From positions 47,595-111,594 of the forward strand of contig JAIYCV010000033.1 of NCBI GenBank assembly GCA_027487845.1: 64,000 nucleotides of DNA, read 5' to 3'. The stretch is from Flammeovirgaceae bacterium (lineage in GTDB: Bacteria; Bacteroidota; Bacteroidia; Cytophagales; Cyclobacteriaceae). Positions within the stretch are counted from its first letter, which is position 1, and each line of letters begins with the position of its first letter. Both the position numbers and the translations under genes were made by a program. The notes under the pieces are model-generated. The model was given only the letters and a program-made list of their open reading frames with translations, was not told the origin of the DNA and ran no database searches. Of this stretch, positions 58,699 to 64,000 are shown piece after piece.

Positions 58699-61571
58699 TA
58701 GTTTTTAGTCAGCGTATTCATAAACTCTATGTAAGCCAACGGAAACAGCGATTCCTCCGGCTTTAGCTTGTCATTCTTAAAAACAAAATAGACATCGTGA
58801 AATCCGGTAGTTTTTTTTATAGCGGCAATCGAAGGCAACGTGTACAAACTCTTATCGACTCCGGGTGCAAAAAACTTGGACGCATCTAATTGCGGTAAGC
58901 TCATGTCGGGCTTTACACCATTGTACACCTCACCGGGTGGCGGAATGAACAACCCCCTGTACCGCGTGTTAAATTGTTTGTCAGAGAGCGTTGTTTTACC
59001 AATCAGCTCGCCTGAAGGCGAATCCAAATGAACTTCAATATATCCACCTTTGAAAATATCATACAAATGCCAGTTCGGCTGAAATTTAATTTGAACCACA
59101 TTCGTGAGATCAATTCCTTTAAACGAAATAAAAGAATTGGGTCGAGCGGTTAAGAATGTGTACTCATCTAATTGATCACGAATAGCTCCTTTGATAACAT
59201 CCGCATTTACTGGAATCATTGTCGCACTCTTCAGCATAACAATCGATTCGTTTGCCAAGGACGGAATTGCACCATTGCCTTTGTCTGTGTAAGCGGCACG
59301 AAGAACATACGTTCCGCGCCCAGCATCATCCTTCGGCACTGTAGTGATAAAACTGCCTTTGGATGGGTTAACGATTATCTTATCAATCGACAATATGTAG
59401 TTAGCGATGATGCGGGCATTATTAGGTGTAATGGTTGGGTGAGCGGGCATGGCGGTTTCCATATCCCACTGGCCATAACTTCCGTTACGAATTTTGATTG
59501 CTAACTTTTCAACAGCCACCGCATCGGCTGCATAGCGCTCGGCTATTTTCTCAAACGCAGGCCCTACCCCTTTAACATTTGGGTGATGACACGTTTTGCA
59601 GTCGCTTTCAGCCATCAAAGACAACGCCACCGAAAACTGAGAAGCCTGCACCTGACCGTAATTCACTTGGGCATAATCAAACCCTTCGGATATATAATCA
59701 ATACTTATCGCAACCTCGCTAACGTTGACTTTCCCATTTGATAAACTCCCATCTTCCTTGTCATCGACAGAGACAGCATAGCTAATTTTTTGTTCAGGGA
59801 AAAAGAAAGACTGATTTCCATCCACTTTCATAGCAACAGCGGGCGGCTCATTGCCGGCAATCAATGTCAATGATTTACTATTCGCCAAGCCCTTATCACC
59901 GGTTACTGTTAGCGTGGCGAGGTAAACCCCTGCTCCATTTAATTGAAGCGTGATGGAACTTGTATTAAATTGTTGAACCACTTTGTCAGTAGCTCCCTTT
60001 TTTATTTCCCAGTGATAAAAAAGTTGACCACCATCAAAATCCTTAGAGCCTTCTGCATTCAGCCGAAAGATGGCTGGTAAACTAGCGCCTAGCTTGTCGG
60101 AGGTTGCATTCACAACTGGTTTTCTGTTTCCAGCATTGTACTCTATTCTAACTAATCGCGATTCGACTGAGCTATTGGCCGTATTACCCCCGTACTCCAA
60201 TACATACAAATCTCCTGTTGGCCCAAATTTTATATCTATCGGCTGTCTCGGATGATAATCGGGAACAAATCGCTCCATACCAGTATAATCACCACGATCA
60301 TTCATAGAAATTGCCATAATCCAAAAGCGTGAGAGATCAGCAGCTAGCCACTTTCCCTCATAGTAAGTCGGAAAGGGCCTTGCGGGATTTTTAAAATCAT
60401 CGCTTCGGAATACAGGGCCGCCAATGGCGCACCGTGAACTGGACCCTACCAGCGGAAACTTTTCAGAGGGGCGATAGGGGTAAGAGATAAATGCTGGCTG
60501 CGCCTCGGGCAATTCGGTGAGGCCTGTGTTGTTAATCGATTGATTGATGGGGTGAAGAGAATCCTGTTTTGCTCCCAGCACATCACGGACATAGTCGTAC
60601 ATTGGGTAGGCGTGGTTTTCACCAATAAAGTAAGGCCAGCCAAAAAAGCCAGGTTTCCTCGCTTGATTTAATTCATCATATCCCATCGGGCCTTTTTCTG
60701 AATCGCTATCGGCATCAGGACCAACTTCTCCCCAATACACAAAGTCGGTCTTGCTATCTACGCTAATGCGCCATGGGTTGCGATTTCCCATGGCATATAT
60801 TTCGGGTCTCGTTTTTTTTGTTCCAACAGGAAAAAGGTTTCCTTTCGGGATAGTATAGGTTGCATTGAGTTCAGGATGGATGCGAAGAATTTTTCCTCTT
60901 AGATCGTTTGTATTCGCGGCCCCTCGTTGATCATCAAATTTCTCTCTCCCCTCGCGCTCATCTGTTTGTGAATAGAGCGAATTGCTCGTGTTATTGCCCA
61001 CCGTTAAATAGAGATTTCCTGCTTTATCCCAAGTCATTCCCCCACCCGTGTGGCTTGTGTTCGTTCGGTTGCTTGGCACTTCCAGTAACACTTTTTTTGT
61101 TTTGGGAAGTAGGGTATCATTTTCGAGTGTCCACCTAGTCAACTCAAATCCAGCAGATTCAAGGGGCGCATAGTACAAATAAATCCAATGATTGGTTTCA
61201 AAGTGTGGATCGAGTGTCATACCTACCAGCCCTTGCTCGCTTTCGTTAAAAATAGCCAGCTTACCTATTGACTTCATCACCGCATTAGCTGCATCCCATT
61301 TCTTTATTGAACCTTGCCGTTCAATAATAATTACCGATTCATCTCGTAACACTTCAAACGCCATCGGTTCATTGAGTGAGCCAATAGGGGTGATAACCAC
61401 TGGCGTAAAACGATTGTCTTCTGGCTTCAAATTAGTGACCGGCTCTTCGGATCTCTTTTTGCAGCCAAAAGCCATCAGCAAAAGTAAAACGAATAAAAAA
61501 CAATTTTTACTGCTTCCCTCGCAGGATGGAAAACTTAACTTACAGCTTGCCCCAAGTAATATGCAATTCAT
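58698..61571 (-). CDS. PQQ-dependent sugar dehydrogenase with PKD and cytochrome c domains (lipoprotein)
   Basis: A 957-residue protein. A hydrophobic segment ends FLFVLLLLMAFGCKK, a lipobox with Cys near residue 37. Residues about 50-470 are the beta-propeller of soluble aldose/glucose dehydrogenases (LNEPMAFEVLRDESVIIIERQG, GLVGMTLDPHFETNHWIYLYY, RTNTSHTGGGMTWDKAGNLYLTVGNN, EIYAMGNRNPWRIS, GPTGDLYVLEYG). About 480-560 is a PKD-like domain. A cytochrome c module follows with CKTCHH near residue 656 and a Met-containing MPAHP. The C-terminal part is a ThuA-associated/lectin-like domain. It would oxidise sugars in the periplasm or at the surface, passing electrons to the haem. Confidence 0.9.
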   Translation of the reverse strand: MNCILLGASCKLSFPSCEGSSKNCFLFVLLLLMAFGCKKRSEEPVTNLKPEDNRFTPVVITPIGSLNEPMAFEVLRDESVIIIERQGSIKKWDAANAVMKSIGKLAIFNESEQGLVGMTLDPHFETNHWIYLYYAPLESAGFELTRWTLENDTLLPKTKKVLLEVPSNRTNTSHTGGGMTWDKAGNLYLTVGNNTSNSLYSQTDEREGREKFDDQRGAANTNDLRGKILRIHPELNATYTIPKGNLFPVGTKKTRPEIYAMGNRNPWRISVDSKTDFVYWGEVGPDADSDSEKGPMGYDELNQARKPGFFGWPYFIGENHAYPMYDYVRDVLGAKQDSLHPINQSINNTGLTELPEAQPAFISYPYRPSEKFPLVGSSSRCAIGGPVFRSDDFKNPARPFPTYYEGKWLAADLSRFWIMAISMNDRGDYTGMERFVPDYHPRQPIDIKFGPTGDLYVLEYGGNTANSSVESRLVRIEYNAGNRKPVVNATSDKLGASLPAIFRLNAEGSKDFDGGQLFYHWEIKKGATDKVVQQFNTSSITLQLNGAGVYLATLTVTGDKGLANSKSLTLIAGNEPPAVAMKVDGNQSFFFPEQKISYAVSVDDKEDGSLSNGKVNVSEVAISIDYISEGFDYAQVNYGQVQASQFSVALSLMAESDCKTCHHPNVKGVGPAFEKIAERYAADAVAVEKLAIKIRNGSYGQWDMETAMPAHPTITPNNARIIANYILSIDKIIVNPSKGSFITTVPKDDAGRGTYVLRAAYTDKGNGAIPSLANESIVMLKSATMIPVNADVIKGAIRDQLDEYTFLTARPNSFISFKGIDLTNVVQIKFQPNWHLYDIFKGGYIEVHLDSPSGELIGKTTLSDKQFNTRYRGLFIPPPGEVYNGVKPDMSLPQLDASKFFAPGVDKSLYTLPSIAAIKKTTGFHDVYFVFKNDKLKPEESLFPLAYIEFMNTLTKN

Positions 61572-61575
61572 TTTA

Positions 61576-62730
61576 TCATTTCGCCTTTTCCTCCACTGCC
61601 CTAATCACCAAACGCATAAATTCACCTGCTTTTTTGTCGTTAAGCCAACGCGTGACGACTACTAAATCATGTTCATTATCAACAAAAATATAATTCCCAC
61701 CAAAGCCTTGAGCAGAGTAAACGCTGATCGGCACACCTGCTAGTTTGTTCTCAGCGTTAGTCCACCAAAGATATCCATACGATTTATTGGGGGTAGAAGG
61801 CTGATGGGATTCATACACCCATTTCTCCGAAATCAACTGTTGATTTTTCCATTTGCCTTTGCGTAAAAACAATAAGCCAAACCGTGCCATGTCTAGGGTA
61901 TTTATAAACATGCCACCACCAAAATGGCCACCACCACTCACAGATTCAACCATTAATCCGTCCATGTTTACAAATGAATTGTTGTATCCATACCAGCGCC
62001 ATGTGGTAGATGCATTTATAGGGTCCATAATTTTCTCTTTTAGGATTGCTGGTAAAGGTTTGCGCCAAACTTGAAGCAACGAGTAAGCCAGTAAATTCAC
62101 GCGCACATCGTTGTATTCATACACTGCTCCAGGTTCTTGTAATTTTCTGTTTTTCCAATCGTCTATACCACCTTCTTTGGGTGGGCGATCAGCCCAGTCA
62201 TGTAGTCCAAACTGGCTGCCCGACCAGTCGCTGGATTGGTTCAGCAACTGTTCCCAAGTAATTTTCGCATTATGTTCACCGGAAAAGGTACCATCCCAAA
62301 CGTAACTATTGACTTTATCCGTCACATTTCTGATCAATCCCTGATCAACGGCTAAGCCTGCCACCGTTGACAGCACACTTTTGGTTGCACTAAAAGTCAT
62401 ATCTACCCTTTTCACATCACCCCATTCGGCAACAATGTACCCGCCCTTAATTATTACTCCTGCCGGCCCGCCTCTGGGTTTTGTGTTACCTAAAATTTTA
62501 AAATCAGGTTCATTGGCATATGATTTAAGAATCGCTATTCTCAAGTCTCGATCAACTGAATTTTCATTATGCAAGGCCACGTTCACGGCACTATCGAGCC
62601 ACACTTTGTTAAGCCCCACCTCTTCTGGTTTTTTTGACTGCCAATCTGATGATGGAAAGTACTGCTGGCACGCGGCTACCGAAGAAAACAGTAGTAAAAA
62701 AAGTAAGCAAGATAAAGTTGGCTTCGTCAT
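61576..62730 (-). CDS. Beta-lactamase-related serine hydrolase (class C/esterase type), lipoprotein
   Basis: A 384-residue protein from ATG 62730 (MTKPTLSCLLFLLLFSSVAACQQ, lipobox Cys at about 21); an ATG at 62772 is less likely. The serine-hydrolase core has S-x-x-K in TFSATKSVLSTVAG (near residue 112), the Y-x-N motif YEYNDVRVNL, and a late HxG-like segment (SAQGFGGNYIFVD). These penicillin-binding/esterase-like proteins hydrolyse esters or amides; a role in beta-lactam resistance is not indicated. It lies 4 bp upstream of the PQQ dehydrogenase gene, in the same cluster. Confidence 0.9.
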   Translation of the reverse strand: MTKPTLSCLLFLLLFSSVAACQQYFPSSDWQSKKPEEVGLNKVWLDSAVNVALHNENSVDRDLRIAILKSYANEPDFKILGNTKPRGGPAGVIIKGGYIVAEWGDVKRVDMTFSATKSVLSTVAGLAVDQGLIRNVTDKVNSYVWDGTFSGEHNAKITWEQLLNQSSDWSGSQFGLHDWADRPPKEGGIDDWKNRKLQEPGAVYEYNDVRVNLLAYSLLQVWRKPLPAILKEKIMDPINASTTWRWYGYNNSFVNMDGLMVESVSGGGHFGGGMFINTLDMARFGLLFLRKGKWKNQQLISEKWVYESHQPSTPNKSYGYLWWTNAENKLAGVPISVYSAQGFGGNYIFVDNEHDLVVVTRWLNDKKAGEFMRLVIRAVEEKAK

Positions 62731-62849
62731 GATCGGATCGTTTTGTATCAACAAAGGATAACAATTTATCAAAAAAAAGAAAGATAGATTATATATCCAT
62801 TACAATCCATTATTTTAGAAGTGTTTATTATTTGGTTGCCATTCTTGCT

Positions 62850-64000
62850 TTAAAAAGCTTCACCCAGCAAAGCAGATATTCCAAACCCATCTAAACTATA
62901 GGAAAAGTCTAAGCCGAAATTGGTATTCGATTTCTTATTGATTTTGATACGAACCCCTGTACCGCCTAAAGGTAATAACTTTTCGAATCTGTGTGAATCT
63001 GGTTCTGTGAAAGACTGGGCATTGCAAAAAACCACGCCACCAAACAAACTACTTTGAGAGATATCGAAGCGGTATTCAGCTTCCAGATGAAACATTTCCT
63101 TACCCCTAAATCTGGCGAAAGCCCAACCTCGGCCTGCTTGTCCGAAAAAATCCGTGGAAGTTGCTGGTAGCAATAAGTAAGGTACATTGCCCATAGTACG
63201 CCAGTAAAAAGCCCAGACTGCAAGTATCCTCCTTTTAGAATGTAAAGAAGTAAGCGGAATATATCTTCGCAGGTCGACAGCGAGAGCTGACCAGACCAGT
63301 TCATTACCAAACATGGCAGGGTTGATACGAAAAACCGTTGAAACATAAACGCCCTCCTTGGGGTTAACCGAATTCCGCCTCGTATCATACAGTACGTTAA
63401 AAGTCATTCCCGTTGCATGTAGGTTTTCATTTATTCCGATGCCGTACTTCTCAAATGAACTCACCTCATCGGCAACTTGCGGCCTAGCCACTTGATTATA
63501 AATCCGATCGTAACGAAAACCCAGACCATAGAAAAAAACTCTCGTGCCGTGCCAATCTCTGTTTAGGTTACCGTATAAACGGACATATTTCAAGCCGATT
63601 TGATATTTATCAGAAGCAATTGTTTTTCCTCCAAGCCCCCAGGTAAATTGATCCAAATTCGTAATGTTAACATCGCCTGGAATATTCCACTTGTTGTCTT
63701 TTGTCCACAAATTAAAGTGGTACCCAATTCCATACTTGTTACTGAAATTGGTAGAAGGCTCTAATGAAATATTGGATAAATACGTTGAATCGGATTTACC
63801 CAAATAAAATGCAGAATTAACAGATGAAACGAATGATTTCTTTCCGCCCCTTCGCTGGCTAGAAACAGGTACAAACGAAACGTAGACTTTCTTGTGGGTC
63901 TGTTTTAAATTTTCCAACTTATCCTTCTTTTTCTCTTTATTTTCTTTCTTAAAAGCATTTTTGATCACCTCGGGAAGATCAGTTTTTCGGATGTCGCTTG
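62850..64000 (-). CDS. BamA/TamA-like surface-antigen beta-barrel protein (5' end outside window)
   Basis: The minus frame is open from the window edge to the stop at 62850; a GTG at 63968 is internal, because the frame continues without a stop to 64000 (SDIRKTDLPEV before it). So the N-terminus with the signal peptide is missing. After a Lys-rich linker (KKENKEKKKDKLENLKQTHKK), the sequence has strands typical of the bacterial surface antigen barrel: TFNVLYDTRRNSVNPKEGVYVSTVFRINP, LAVWAFYWRTMGNVPYLLLP, GRGWAFARFRGKEMFHLEAEYRFDI and a C-terminal FGLDFSYSLDGFGISALLGEAF ending in Phe. It is probably an outer-membrane protein; partner or cargo is unknown. Confidence 0.85.
   Translation of the reverse strand, partial: SDIRKTDLPEVIKNAFKKENKEKKKDKLENLKQTHKKVYVSFVPVSSQRRGGKKSFVSSVNSAFYLGKSDSTYLSNISLEPSTNFSNKYGIGYHFNLWTKDNKWNIPGDVNITNLDQFTWGLGGKTIASDKYQIGLKYVRLYGNLNRDWHGTRVFFYGLGFRYDRIYNQVARPQVADEVSSFEKYGIGINENLHATGMTFNVLYDTRRNSVNPKEGVYVSTVFRINPAMFGNELVWSALAVDLRRYIPLTSLHSKRRILAVWAFYWRTMGNVPYLLLPATSTDFFGQAGRGWAFARFRGKEMFHLEAEYRFDISQSSLFGGVVFCNAQSFTEPDSHRFEKLLPLGGTGVRIKINKKSNTNFGLDFSYSLDGFGISALLGEAF

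Overview
The window is chromosomal DNA of a member of the Bacteroidota, most likely a Cytophagales-type environmental bacterium. The evidence is the gene families present (CarboxypepD_reg-like surface proteins, an ABC permease fused to an M1 peptidase, a LytS/LytTR pair, a TPR-bearing histidine kinase, a DUF1080 / formylglycine-generating-enzyme-like / PQQ-dehydrogenase cluster), promoters of the Bacteroidota TTG-N19-21-TAnnTTTG type, and the absence of strong Shine-Dalgarno sequences. The species cannot be named from sequence alone.

Layout: (1) 1-8560, core genes: a YfhO-like membrane protein (cut by the window edge), mscL, a DUF3108 protein, dapD, a manganese pair mntR-mntH (mntH carries a C-terminal UspA domain), and mnmE. 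(2) 8561-30558, a 22-kb integrative element inserted exactly at the 3' end of mnmE. A 15-bp direct repeat (TTTGTATCGGAAAGT) forms its two ends, and matching 23-bp arm-type repeats lie inside each end. From left to right it carries: excisionase and tyrosine integrase; an unknown protein; an HTH protein; a VirE-N/DUF3987 primase-type protein; a compact defence operon; a Panacea-type toxin-antitoxin pair on the opposite strand; a long non-coding block full of large hairpins; and small accessory genes, including a secreted thermonuclease. (3) 30559-32851, a second smaller accessory segment (ORF6N remnant, a protein with an internal duplication, an HTH protein). It ends in a 19-bp direct repeat of the sequence immediately after mnmE, so the two segments look like a tandem or composite insertion. 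(4) 32833-64000, ordinary chromosome: sensor kinase, Crp regulator, HelD-like helicase, ABC/M1 transporter locus, S41 peptidase, two-component system, AraC regulator, rhomboid protease, membrane-anchored winged-helix regulator, a 21-bp minisatellite, a sugar/PQQ cluster, and a beta-barrel protein cut by the window edge.

The most interesting content is the operon at 14174-25364: XRE regulator, HsdM, HsdS, HsdR, a small three-helix membrane protein, a prokaryotic Argonaute (pAgo), and a complete second-type exonuclease VII (XseA + XseB). Most genes overlap or are a few bases apart. The pAgo keeps a full 5'-guide-phosphate pocket signature (Y-K-Q-K) but has lost the PIWI catalytic aspartates, so it looks like a guided binder without its own nuclease. 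The co-encoded ExoVII subunits are the obvious candidate effector. I know of no description of an Argonaute-ExoVII module embedded in a type I restriction-modification operon; a literature and neighbourhood search would decide novelty.

A second unexplained structure is a pair of similar large hairpins (27484-27632 and 28224-28382). Their inner stems are conserved in sequence, while their outer stems differ in sequence but keep pairing. Each precedes a small ORF, which suggests a structured RNA or folded-DNA element family.
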